Shown: positions 1 to 11,434 of the stretch, one piece after another
Position numbering within the stretch: the first letter of the stretch is position 1
How the letters are laid out: each line of letters starts with the position of its first letter
Notes under the pieces: model-generated
What the model saw: the letters and a program-made list of their open reading frames with translations, nothing else
The model's database searches: none
What the model was told of the DNA's origin: nothing
NCBI GenBank assembly: GCA_030407085.1
Contig: CM059582.1
Coordinates: 19,821,501-19,885,500 of the forward strand
Direction: 5' to 3'
DNA: 64,000 nucleotides
From: Trichopria drosophilae
Taxonomy: Eukaryota > Arthropoda > Insecta > Hymenoptera > Diapriidae
Program-made: the position numbers and the translations under genes

Positions 1-2170
1 AATGTATCAAACTGCCTTATTTTCACAAAGGTTAAGCACAAATTTTATTTTAATACATAAGAAACGTTATTTTGCCCTTATTTGTGACTTCAGAATAATT
101 TTGAGCATATTCGCAGAATATCGACTGTAACACCAATTGTTAAATCCAGGACTATTAAAACATCAATGGAAATAGAGGACACTCCAAATTTTGAATACAT
201 AAATGACTTATTGTAGATTTTTATTGGTTATTATGAATTTTATTACTGAAATTTCTAATATCAAACCACATTTCGATAAACATGATAAGTAGTGTGACTA
301 ACTAGTTTGAATTGATATATTATGTACGTATGCCAGGATAAAAATATAATTACGAAAACTCTTAATAAAATACTTAAATACTAAATTTTTCCTTTGAAGT
401 GTTGAATATTATTGGGTTTTAAGTTATTCATTAATGAATAATTTTACGCCGGCAGATTATATGGCACAAAGCAATATCCTAATCTTCAACGCACATGTTG
501 CTTCCTATATAGACTGCGGTGATCACAGCCACATACTATAGTTACGTATACCCTAGTTTACAATTAAATTTGCTATTCGGTGGCTTTAATTTAACAGGGA
601 TATAAGAAGTTAATCAAACTTAATCGAGCATAATTTGATAGAATGTTAAACCGTAATTCTAAAAGAACGATAATGTGGTCATACATTGTTCACGAATTTT
701 TTAGTCTAAAGAAATTTATATGACAATCCGTTACAAAATTATATGAAACCGTTTTCTTATATGAAAAAATCTAATTTCATACGACATCAAACGTAATCGA
801 ATTTACATTGTTCGAAATATTTGAAAGGACATTTGTATGCTGAAAACGTGACTCTTCAACGATACGTACCGCTTAACATCTGGTTCGTCTCATCATAACG
901 TTACGTGGATAAAGATGCCGATGCATAAAGCATCTAATTTTATGGGGCTATAACTCAAATCTTTTTTAATTTTCTGTGTGCTGGACTAGGAATAGTTTGC
1001 TTTTTGTGGTTGTTTTTAGCAAAGACACAAAAACCGCTATTATCTTTTTTATTACTATGCGTCCTAATATTTAATACATATAAAAAGAAACATTCTTTTT
1101 AGAAAATTTATACTCCATGTTGGTATATTTTGACCAATTTAGTATTTCGCAAAATATTTCATAAATTATTGAAACAGTACAGGGTTATAATTTAATAACA
1201 CTATAATATTCAATTGAAATAACTTGTGCCCTTAAATTATTTAGACACTATTAAGTCACTTACTTACAGTAAAAGAATCGTAATAAATCTAAACTTGCAA
1301 AATTAAAAAAATTATTGTTGTTAATCATCTACTAGGCAACCTTTTAATCAATAACTTCTTAATATTTCTAGGCTGAAAGAGGTATTTGATAGAAAGATTA
1401 AAAAAATAGTAAATTAGTCCTTCTTACCCCTTCCACCTTATTCCTGTTTCAACTAAATAAAATCACGCCGAATTCAAATTCATCATTAAAATTACTATTT
1501 AAATAATTACACACGTAAAATGTGATTAGTTGTACTAAGTATCTAATAGTGGTTAGCACAAAAGTTGTGAATGCAATAAATCAATGATTAATATTGCTAA
1601 TAATTTAAATAGAAATAAGGAATGGTATTAGGAATGCCAACTAACCTAAAATAGTAACGCAAACTAGAAAATCTAGCTGGAAGATGCTTGCTACTTTCGG
1701 TGGTTGAAGCAACAATTTCGCTGCTTGTAATTAACGATTATTTCCAAATTAACTTTTTTTTTTAATTTTTTAAAATTAATTTTAGATTAAAACGAAAATT
1801 AAATATGAACAGAACGATACAACATTTATAAATAGCAGCAAAGAAAAATAATCTATGGACTTCTTAAAAAAAAAGTTGACTACAAGATGGTTTTGAACCC
1901 CCGACTGCAACTTAGAAATTCAACTGAATTAACACCCAAACGATGGTTTAAAATTCAAAACCTCTCTCTCTCTCAAATACATAACCTCAAAAAATCTTTT
2001 TCTTGTTGTTTTAGCCGTAGGTGCACTAGTACCGACATTAAGAAAACAAAACTAAACTTTAATTGCCATTCCTGTCGGTTTTTTTTATTTATTTTTAAAT
2101 TTATGCAAATTGTTATTTATGTCAAAAACGGTTTAAACAATCAATACCGATTGCAAAGTAGAAATAGAAC
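1..2170. other. AT-rich intergenic or intronic DNA, nothing recognised
   Basis: No frame shows a recognisable domain. The stretch holds poly-T and poly-A runs (for example the T run near 1756-1764) and a short CT run near 1963-1975. I see no inverted-repeat element or RNA gene here. The sequence near 1886-1910 looks superficially like the 3' part of a tRNA on the minus strand, but it lacks a T-stem (see rejected items). Confidence 0.6.
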
Positions 2171-2172
2171 AT

Positions 2173-2680
2173 TTAACTCTTGGTTTCTTGCAATTTCCAT
2201 AAAAAATCAAACATTTGCGAACAATAATTTATATGTATATTTTCGTTGACATCTAGTTCGACGTGCCGTAAAAACTTTGGAACATGTCGACACACTGAAT
2301 GCATACGCATATAAAGTTCTATAAACAGAAGAGGCATCTCGTGATTTACGATTCCAGAGGTTATACCTTCTCGAGAGAAAAACTTTTGACCGCCCGATGA
2401 AAATTTCATGGTGGAGAAATCCAGTCGGCAGACATGAAAAATAGTCATTAGGAGAGAATTCCTCCCACGACGGAGGCCCTTAAAAGTTTCCTAGGGAACC
2501 CTATGAAAATGCTGGGTCAGCTGTGCAGCGTACGACGCCAGTGTTACAGGATTGGACCGAATATATCCACACAGTCGAAGTATAACGCGAATTCAATAAG
2601 GAGCGATGTTCAACTAACAGGAACAGCCTTTTCCGATACCTGAGTGGGTACGAGAAAGGGACCGACTAAAAAAAAAAGAA
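2173..2680. other. Moderately GC-richer segment with an unassigned minus-strand open frame
   Basis: Bases about 2240-2680 are richer in GC and CpG than the surroundings. A minus-strand frame of 91 codons from an ATG (2448 down to 2173) can be extended some way upstream with no stop, but it matches no family I know and has no signal peptide or membrane segment. It could be a decayed transposon or gene fragment, or chance. I infer no function. Confidence 0.25.
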
Positions 2681-3728
2681 TGCTGTAAAAAATTAATTCG
2701 TAAGAACAGAAAGGAATTGCGATTTTGAAGAGTCATGCAGCATATTTGGGAACGCTTCTTATTGTATAACCGACGACTAGTTTTAGCTAATCATGGACAC
2801 ATTGAAGGCGTGCCCTTGTTTAGATGTTTCGAGCAGATATTCCATATATATATTTTTTTTAAAGAATGCCGACTTTTTTTATGCTTTCGTTGCTACGTGA
2901 ATAAGCATGTTATTGTATTGTTTTACTATAATCGAAGTGTTTTGTACTGTAATTAAAATTCTCAGAAATTAGAAATCAGAATTAACTCATTTATTAAAAT
3001 GTGCGAGTTATAAGGAGATAATATTAAAATTTAAGCGATGTTTATTTACGTGAAATAGACATCTGCCATCGTCGATACTCACTGAATCATCAATTTTTTT
3101 TAGTCCAAAAAAATTTAATCGTCTTTAATAATGATTTCAGTTTCTATTCTATTTAAAATAATTTTAAAAACTGTTTATTGTTTATAATATTGCTTAATAA
3201 ATTCATAAATATAAAAAATAATTAAATTTATTAAAGTTTCCCGATAATAAAAGAAAACGTTGACAACGTTGATAGAAATATGTCCAATTTTGGGTTACAT
3301 TTCCCAGTTTCTCTATATCTTTAACATGAAGAATAACGAAACCGGACTGAAACAAACCAAAAACTAGTCTCATTTTCTATGTGGAATGGAAAACCGAATA
3401 ATTTTTGTACAGATCAGCTGTAGTCAACCTTTTAAATCTCAATATTTACTTCGACATAAGTAGTTGGCAAGGTTATCAACTATTTTTGTAGTACGATTTT
3501 TTTATTAGTTTCTACATCACAAATCTGATGATGGTTTTAATTTGAGTTCCAAAGTAATGTATTAGTATAATGTTTACCGCCATTATTTGAAAGTAAAATT
3601 AGTAAAAATTATTGTATCACTTCTTGAACTACTAATTATAAACCGAGTAGTTACTAATCGTTTGTGTTTATCTTTGCAATTAATGTAAAGTATCATTTTT
3701 TAAGTCTTTGGGTGAGCAGTTTTGAAAG

Positions 3729-3842
3729 TATATAAGACGTGCTTATGGCCCACTCTTGACGTATTCTCCAACCATGAGGACGTGTCATGCAATATTTGAC
3801 AGGATACAAACCCTGTTCCCTTTCAGTTTATGTTTTGTGTAA
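3729..3842 (+). promoter_or_regulatory. TATA box followed by a short ORF with a favourable start context (weak candidate)
   Basis: A perfect TATATAAG lies at 3729-3736. An ATG in the context CCAACCATGAGG follows at 3774, about 40 bases further on. The frame from that ATG is only 22 codons and ends in a TAA overlapping TGTGTAAAC, which could be a weak splice donor. This is the layout of a small TATA-driven gene with a short first exon. There is no arthropod initiator (TCAGT) at the expected place and no second exon that I can identify. A chance TATA box in AT-rich DNA is the simplest alternative. Confidence 0.15.
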
Positions 3843-4269
3843 ACAAGTGTCAAGCAATCGAATATTATATTATACTGGAAAGAAGGGTTTCTCGGAAACT
3901 TCTGGCACAGAATTATCACACAACATTCTTATAACTGCTTATATCATTGAGAACTTTCAATTTATGTACGAACATTATATTCAATTGTATGTATAAACTG
4001 TAAGAAATATTTGTTTTCCAACAAAGTTGTAAAAATACAAATTTTTTAAATAATCGTAGAGTATTTTTATAAAGGATTAGGAAGTGTTTTTATACAATAT
4101 TTCTTACAAGGTAAAGTTACAGCTATAAAAAAAAATCAAAAACACTTTGGGATCTTATAAAGTTATTAATTCTTAGACTTTGAACAACATATTGTGAAAT
4201 ACAAAATGGCCGCTAATTGTTATTTGATTGTTTACAAGGTAGTTGTTTACAAATCTGAGGACTGAATTA

Positions 4270-4670
4270 AGAAATTTAAAGTGGCGGATCCAATATGGCG
4301 GGTCAAAATTTGTTATATCATCTAATTTTTAAGAAATTGATTATTAGGGTTTTGTCGGGTGTCTGATTACAGAGATGGCTTCAAAATGAAGAAATTTAAT
4401 ACAAATATATTCAGAATAGTTGAGATATCTTTTTTGTTAAATATTGTTTTAACGAATTTCAGCAATACTTCACAATTACAAGAAGAATCAAATCAATCAT
4501 ATCGCGATTTTGAATTTCTTCCGTTTGACTTGATATCTACAATCAGCTGCACCCTTCAAACACTCCATACTAAGAAAATGTCATCATTTATCAAAACCTT
4601 AAAAAATTCGAAGATTTAATAAATTTAGACCAGCCATATTGGACCCGCCATTTTGAATTCGATTGGTTGT
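4270..4670. repeat. Foldback repeat of the AATGGCGGATCCAATATGGC family
   Basis: The left arm (about 4270-4400) contains GGCGGATCCAATATGGCGGG. The right arm (about 4510-4665) carries the reverse complement, with GGTCTAAATTTATT against GGTCAAAATTTGTT next to it. The similarity continues inward through a GGGTG..CTGATT segment. The arms are diverged and the centre is about 110 bases. The same core recurs in the much larger palindrome at 11.4-13.1 kb and singly at several other places in the window, so this is a dispersed family. No coding capacity is visible. The 86-codon plus-strand frame at 4359-4619 lies inside the arms and centre and is a by-product. Confidence 0.6.
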
Positions 4671-4699
4671 TAGAGATGAAATAAGATATTTTCAAAATA

Positions 4700-7689
4700 T
4701 TCGAAAACTGATTTTTGCGATCATCGTGTACTCGGACTTTTTAATGCATTAACGGCCATATTGTTATTGCCAGTATTTAACAGTATTTAAATTATTAATG
4801 ACATTTATTTTAAAAGTTAAACAACGATTTTCACCGTTTATAGGATACGTAAGATCTTGCCTATTTTGTACTTAAAAAAATTACTTATTTTTTAAATTAA
4901 AACGCCATATTTAAATTTAGAAATGATGTATCTGAATTCTGACAGCAGTATCTAAAATTGAAAAACATTGCGCATCAAATACAGCAAAATATTTTAATAT
5001 AATATTCTTTCAGAATAGATTTATTATACCTGTAAAATTTCTTCACATAATTGATTAGTTTCCATCGACTCCAATCCACGTGAATTTTGGAGTTTTGTGG
5101 ATAAAAAAAATATGTTGGAATATAGACAATCCATATTTAAATTTAATTCAAATATTAAGTAGCTGTATAGATAGATAGATAGACAGATAGATTTGATAAT
5201 CTGTAACAGAGGGACACCGTATTCGTCGATATAAAAGAGTTGAATGTATTATCCAATATTAAGTAATTTTTAGAGAATGAAACAGAATTTTATTTCTTCG
5301 AGATTCTAATCTTCGAAATTGGAAATTATTGTATCTGAATGAGTATAAGACTATTTTACTGAGTACAATAGAGTCTACGAAATTTTTTAAATCTGTTTAC
5401 TATGAACAGGAAACTTGCTTAAAAATATAAATGTTAAAAAACACTTAAACTGTAATAGTCCACGTGTTTTGTGCACAAATCATCCACTATAAAAGAGGAT
5501 TTGTATCATGTAGCATAAATAATAACGTCTATTCTAAAATAATAACTAATATTCCTCAGCGATATTCAGCGAGCCTTGATTTAATAATGACAATTATAAA
5601 ATGTTAGTTGAAATCGCGATTACATTTAACAAACACTTAATTTATGAAACAATATAAACGTATCTCCTATTATTATTCACTTTTTCAAATTCGAATTTTT
5701 CATCTGAAAAACAATAGATAAAATATTGTTTTATGAAAATTAACAAAGCTGTACTGTGGGGTTATTTGTAATTCTTCGATGTTAAAAATTTGTGCGTGCA
5801 ATAAAAAATCGACAAAACACATTTTTAAATAAAATATTAATCAATAGAAAATCTTACACAAAACATTATACAAATTATACAATATTACTATTAGTATTAT
5901 TTTGTGTTCATATTAAAGTCGAAATACGTCACTATACCGTATGCTGAAGATCTACAATGTTCTGGACTTGAAATGTGATTCTCCTTATGAATATGAAGAA
6001 GTATTCGAAATAAAAATTTCTGGAAAATATACTTCTGGAAAAATTGGAAGCTAAATATATATAGATATAATCATAAAGAGCCACATATATTGAGGGCATA
6101 AATATGTATAAATAGAATTTTACTTGATTTTATGTCAGCCGGATGTTTACCAAAAGAAATGAATTTTCAATATTAAAAAGCTGGATATTTTACATTTAAA
6201 ATTTAGTTCAAAATAGATATTATTGTACAAAAAATAAAAAAATATTTTGAAAAAAAGATTAGTAGGTTTTTGCAAGGTATATTTTTTTTGTTATGCAATT
6301 AGCAAAACTATCTTTCCAAATTTCTTGGGATGAGCATTTACTATTTAAGTGAAAATTGAGCAATTTCAGTGAACTGGTGGAAAGACTCTCTTTGTGGACT
6401 GACAATTCATTCCTAAAATGTCACAATTGTCTCTTTTCATGTAGTGGCTTAACTATAAAGAGTGAATATTCTTTATAAAAAAATTATTATAATAGTTAAC
6501 CCTTAAATAGGTATCTCCATATATGTTCATAAAAAAAATTTACTGAAATTTTTCACTGGTTAAATAACTTTCATTTTCTCGCCATGATACTCTGACAAAA
6601 TGTAGACGGAATATTAGGGAATATTATATATATTCTAAATGTACAAGAAAGTAATAAAACTAACTGAAAGGCAGCATATTCTATTTAATTGGTTGGAAAA
6701 GGAGAGGCGGCGTATTTAATACTTAATTATATACGAAATGACTAAAATGGTCTCCACCTCACAGAAAAACCATTGATTGTTCACCTTCATTTGGTGCAAT
6801 AATTTGACCACCATTTTGGTACTGATTGATCCCTAGACAAAATAGTTATGTAGATTATAAATTTCAAATAAGGTGGTAAAGAATGAAATGTAAATTGAAA
6901 TTATTCAAGAACAATTTTTTGTAAGCGATATAACATTGATTAAATACAACAAAAAATACTGTCATTAAACCGAAAAAATTTGACAATCGTAGTATCGGGC
7001 CGTAAAATTTTTAAAAATGTGTAATTGTGCTGATTACGAATAAAATAACAATAATTGGCCCTTCAAACTTATTTTGAATATAGAAGCCATCTTGAAAAAA
7101 TCCTGTTATTCTTTCAAGTTTTTGAGGTGTTTTATACTTTTTAAAACGTAAGATATGATAGATTATGATCCGATTTTAATAAAACTTTTATTTTGGGAAT
7201 CGAATAATCAAATATAAAAAATAGTTTATGATAATGGATAAAAGTTCATTTTTGCATACAAAACCATTCTAAATCAAATACGCCAAATACAAATCTAAAG
7301 TACATTGTGTTCCATCATATCAGGATTTTCTCTTAACGTCAAAAATCTTTGTGAATTTAAGGTAAAATACAAGAGCATTGAGATCTAGGAGCTAATTATG
7401 AATCTAAAAATATTTAAAATTCAAAATACACATGTTTAAGATACTGAATAAACTCATAACCAATGGTTATTTGGTTGCTGGATATGAATCAAAACATGGA
7501 TTTTAAGATAAAATCTAATGACCAATTCTTTCGAAAGAAAAATGATATTTTTCTTAAAATTTGTATTTCTATGTTTTCAAATTTCAGAATTTTCTAGATA
7601 TCACTTCTGAATATAACTTTCATTTTGCCAATAACATATAAATCAGGTGATGAACACAAAAATTATTTTCTTAATAATACTATTGAAAA
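4700..7689. other. AT-rich DNA without a gene
   Basis: Nothing is recognised apart from the GATA microsatellite listed separately. A slightly GC-richer patch near 6680-6800 has no coding or structural signal. Confidence 0.6.
5168..5192. repeat. (GATA)n microsatellite
   Basis: About six tetranucleotide units of TAGA/GATA with one interruption (GACA). It is read directly from the sequence. Confidence 0.9.
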
Positions 7690-7930
7690 TTTGCCCGCTC
7701 TATTCCTTGCCTTCCCCTCCCGTATTTACATTTGTCAAAAGAAGGGGAGCGCGGCTTCTCTCACTCTTCATAGTCGCGTTACATTCATGACATCACAGCC
7801 GGCCCTACTTGAGGCCCTAGCGCGAAAGGTGGGGGAAAAAGAGAGCGGCGACAGACAAATATAAGACGGAACTGGGCAAATATGCTGGGACGTAAATATA
7901 GCGAGAAGCAATTATACCGGGACTTTACTG
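7690..7930 (-). mobile_element. Tc1/mariner-like MITE, copy 1 (one end decayed)
   Basis: The reverse complement of this segment matches the complete element at 39862-40125 over nearly its whole length, including CTCGCTATATTTACG, AGCATATTTGCCCAGTTCCG and GGGCCGGCTGTGA. One end is intact: GACTTTACTG followed by TA at 7931-7932, matching the terminal CAGTAGAGTC of the other copy at 9 of 10 positions. The other end, near 7690, has lost the terminal inverted repeat. The 79-codon plus-strand frame at 7625-7864 is a by-product of this GC-richer element. The TA flank and the CAGT start suggest a pogo/Tc1-mariner-type non-autonomous element. That family assignment is inference. Confidence 0.8.
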
Positions 7931-7932
7931 TA

Positions 7933-8640
7933 TTTTGCTGGATAGTATCTACCCCGACATAATTTCATTCATTCTTAGTATTTAAAAAAATCATGTAAAA
8001 TCTAATTATTAAATATCAATTTCAATCAAACATTTCAAAACTGCAAATGAGACTCTTAAATTAATATAAAAAGTAACTTTCCATGTAGTTTTTGAATGTT
8101 TTAGGATATTTTATAAAATGATTTCTAAATAAACTTTCCGAAAACTTAAACGAATTTATTTTCACTATATTTGTACAAAAAATTTACTCCCGAGTCCGCT
8201 TTGTTAGAATAATACCAATATTATACAAAATTATGTGGCCAAGCTTTAAAATAAAGATCTATGTCTAGTTAATCTGGACATTGTATTCATACTAATCATC
8301 CAAAATCATAACTGATATAAGAATTGGATTCGAAGAAATCATTTAATTTTTCAACATGTTGAAGTGACTCTATATATGGCCACTTTTTTTTGAAAACTGG
8401 TTGTCTAAATTATTCAAAGAATACTTTCACAAAATGTTTACTAGAGTTCAGCGCCATGAGATGTATTGGCTTTCAAATGGCAATAAAATTCATCCACGAT
8501 ATGTATCTAAAAATAGCGAAGAAAGTATTGAATAGTCGAATTATGCAATTCCTGACAAAAAAGTTTGCATATTAGATTTATTGATTCGTCGTATAACGTG
8601 ATTTCACTTCTGAATAGAGCTTTTTAGGAATTAAAACCGT
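7933..8640. other. AT-rich DNA, nothing recognised
   Basis: No repeat, RNA or coding signal is seen. A 61-codon frame at 8390-8575 is unremarkable. Confidence 0.5.
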
Positions 8641-8649
8641 CTATACTTT

Positions 8650-9420
8650 ACGACTCGATTAAAAATTACACAGCTGATCCATTACGCTTTGAAATTAACC
8701 ACGGTATACGTCTAAATAATGGTTGTACGCACTTTTTCATTCCCTCGATCCATTAATTGATCACCCGATTACGAGCATTAAGCGAGTCCGACATGAAAGC
8801 CTGGACGCAAAATAACGAAAATATTCTGCGAATCGCTCATTGCTATTTATCAGCGCTCGTCAAGGTCCGTGAAATAATTCGGTATATCTTAAAAGCCTTT
8901 CGTTGCGTCAGTCTTGGCCAGTAAATTCGCCCATTACTCAGTGGGTCTCGTAATTCAGCTAATCCCGGAGTTATACAGGACCACGTGTCCGTCGCGTCAA
9001 AAAGAAAGAGTGGGGTTGAAAAGAAACAAAAAAATAAAAAAATATATAAAAACAGAGAGAAGGACGTCTCGCCACAAATGCGAAACGTCCTAGCATGTCT
9101 AATGAAACATTCACGTGGCGTCTAATCCTGACATTAGTCTACCGTTCATTTTTCTCACATTGGTCGGTAGTAGACCAATTGACCCTAATTGACCCCACGG
9201 CCACCAGGGGACTTCCGGACAACACTTTGTCCGCCTCCAAAAATATCGTGGTTAGACGCCGTTCGCTTCCACGTCGAAGTAAAGCGTAAAGTCGATTCAT
9301 AAACCGCGTGCACCCCAAATCACGTTCTCAGCGGAACATATAGAACCCCATTAAATCGGGACTTTCATAGTAGTCATTCTAAAGTTACGCGTGAAATACG
9401 GCAAAATGACAAAGGCAGGG
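8650..9420. promoter_or_regulatory. CpG-rich island 1
   Basis: This stretch is visibly richer in GC and CpG than the flanks, with many TCG, CGA and GCG words, and has no convincing open frame (the best is 64 codons at 9095-9289). It contains a TATA-box-like word and a strong hairpin near 9043-9091, listed separately, and an initiator-like GCGTCAGTCTTGG near 8906. In AT-rich insect genomes such islands can be promoters, untranslated first exons or conserved non-coding elements. Which applies here cannot be told from sequence alone. Confidence 0.4.
9043..9091 (+). promoter_or_regulatory. TATATAAA box followed by a 12-bp stem hairpin
   Basis: TATATAAA lies at 9043-9050. A hairpin begins 10 bases later: arms 9061-9072 (AGGACGTCTCGC) and 9080-9091 (GCGAAACGTCCT), with 11 of 12 positions paired and a 7-base loop. 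A second small inverted repeat, ATTGGTC/GACCAAT, lies at 9159-9179. The hairpin is real as sequence. A role in transcription or RNA structure is inference. Confidence 0.35.
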
Positions 9421-9429
9421 GCGTATTAA

Positions 9430-10058
9430 ATTCCAGGCTTTTATTACTGGCGGAAAAAATGTCAGATAGCGAGCCAGGCTTCCTCTATGTTTAAAATGAA
9501 TCTGCTACTTTTTATGCGATTATTAGTGTGATTTTCCATCCCATATCTGCGGGAAAACGACCAGGAAATGACCAGGAAGCATCTTCTTTAAATCATTGTT
9601 GTAATATTAATAAGTGGGATTTCTGCATTCGGTCTTTGCACTTTGTGGAACTGCGCAATGTGCCTGGGAAAAGATAAAATTAAAACAAAGGATTTACAAG
9701 ATCACCGTGATGCAGTGCTTTTCATAAGTAACTTATGTGGGATTATTGTGTAAAATTAATCTAAATATTTTTAGAAGCGCAATACTTTATTTTGTGCAGC
9801 TGCAACGAAAGTAGAGAATTTTTCAACATTTTCGTAAAATAACACAGTATAAGATTTAAGAGCATTTAGAAATGATTCAAAAAGTGTATATTTTCAAAAT
9901 TCTGAATATTTGTATAAAAAAAAATAGATACAAATATTTGTCATAATTATCAATATATATTGTAATATCCACAATATTTATTACCAATGATACATTTACA
10001 CATTGTAAATATTGTAATATATATCTATTAAATTTTACAATACATAGACTTTAACATA
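9430..10058. other. AT-rich DNA, nothing recognised
   Basis: Apart from ATATT-rich words near 9890-10030 I see no repeat unit, RNA gene or coding signal. Confidence 0.5.
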
Positions 10059-10452
10059 CAGGGAGAAAAATTTCTTTGCAAATGTTACTATTCTACATGG
10101 TTATTAGGGGACAGACTTGCATCAGACGAAAATTTCCTATTCATTTTGCTAAAATTTACTAAAATTTGTATAAATGATGCGATTTACAATTCAGCAAAAA
10201 CAATTCAGTAAAAAGGGCGATTCCGTCAGTTAATTAATTAATAAAAAAAAAAAAAAAAAATTTGTATACTTTTTACCAAAATATTTTGAATTTTTGGCAA
10301 TACTAACATTAAAAATTCCAGAAAGGTATGATAAAAGTAACAAAAATTGTAGTAATTTTTAGCAAAAGGAATAGGAAATTTTCTCATTATGTAATTCTGT
10401 CCCCTAATAACCACGTAGAATAGTAAAATTTGCAAAGAAATTTTACTCCGTC
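10059..10452. mobile_element. TA-flanked MITE with about 110-bp terminal inverted repeats
   Basis: The left terminus (from 10059) and the reverse complement of the right terminus (to 10452) align over about 110 bases at an estimated 85-90% identity, sharing AAATTTCTTTGCAAAT, TACTATTCTAC, TGGTTATTAGGGGACAGA, AAAATTTCCTATTC and TTTTGCTAAAA. TA dinucleotides sit immediately outside both ends (10057-10058 and 10453-10454), as expected for a Tc1/mariner-type target duplication. The outermost seven bases differ somewhat (CAGGGAG against GACGGAG), so the exact ends could be a few bases off. An A18 run lies at 10243-10260. No transposase is encoded. The 65-codon minus-strand frame inside it is a by-product. 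Confidence 0.85.
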
Positions 10453-10454
10453 TA

Positions 10455-11430
10455 CAAAGGGAGAAAAAGAGGTTAATGAAATCATGAAGAAAATGTAGAA
10501 ATGATTATAAAATTTCATAATAGTACAATTGACATCGTGAAAAGTTTTAGTTGACAGTATCTTATTTTTGTAATTCGTAATATTGTAAGAAATAACATAT
10601 ACTAATTACTTTTTACTATCATAATTAGTTATTTTCGTTAAATCGCTTTTACTAAATCTATTTTTCTATTTCGTGCTACTATTGAACTGCAAAGCTGTGG
10701 TACATTTGAGTTTATGTCCTATGCTGCATATTTGAGTATCGGGAAATAGTAAACGGAACAATGTTTTTGTTTTGGCTTTTTATTATGGAAATAGTTAATT
10801 TAACCATTTTTAATTATGACGTATTTTACTTTTCAAAAATGGTTCCATTAACCTTGTTCGTTCTCTCTGTGTATATTTCTCTATTTGTAATATGCAGGAA
10901 ATATAAGAAAAAATTAGTACACAGTTCATAAATCCCATCTGTTTTATGTATTTCTGGATACCGAATATGATTCCAATACCAAAATAGACGGTAGAAGCAC
11001 CAAGATAGGTCGAGATTACCTCTTTAATCTTTACTAGGAAAACCAATCAGACTAAGAAAAGATTTTCCTAAAATTAAAAACATATGTAATGAGAGGTGTA
11101 ACAATTCATGAAATTTATTTTCGGTTTTCCACCATTATTTCTGAAACGTCTTTATTAAAATTTTGGCAAAGGTCGTATCAAATGATTAATTTTGGTATTA
11201 CAAAGCCGGAATTTTTAAAGGCATGTTTTTAGAAACGTCAGTGTAATTAGTACACTGGTACATCGTGCTGTGTTCAAGAAATTTTGAAGCAGTTCCAAAT
11301 ACGTATTTACATTAACCCAATAACCGCCGAATGCACTGGAATTTTACCTCGAATTCATCATTTACTTGTCGCATGAAATATAGAAGGAAAAAACATTGTA
11401 AGTAATTGAATTTTGTTGTTTTAATGTCAC
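10455..11430. other. AT-rich DNA without a gene
   Basis: A 78-codon minus-strand frame at 10810-11046 has hydrophobic stretches but matches nothing known to me. The words TTAACCCAATAACCGCC near 11314 resemble the outer edge of the palindrome that follows and may mark its true left end. Confidence 0.5.
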
Positions 11431-11434
11431 TCTT

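Noticed and set aside
1870..1960. tRNA-like GGGGGTTCAAAACC with a T-run terminator on the minus strand
   Set aside because: The putative T-stem has only two good pairs, and no A box, anticodon stem or matching acceptor stem is present.
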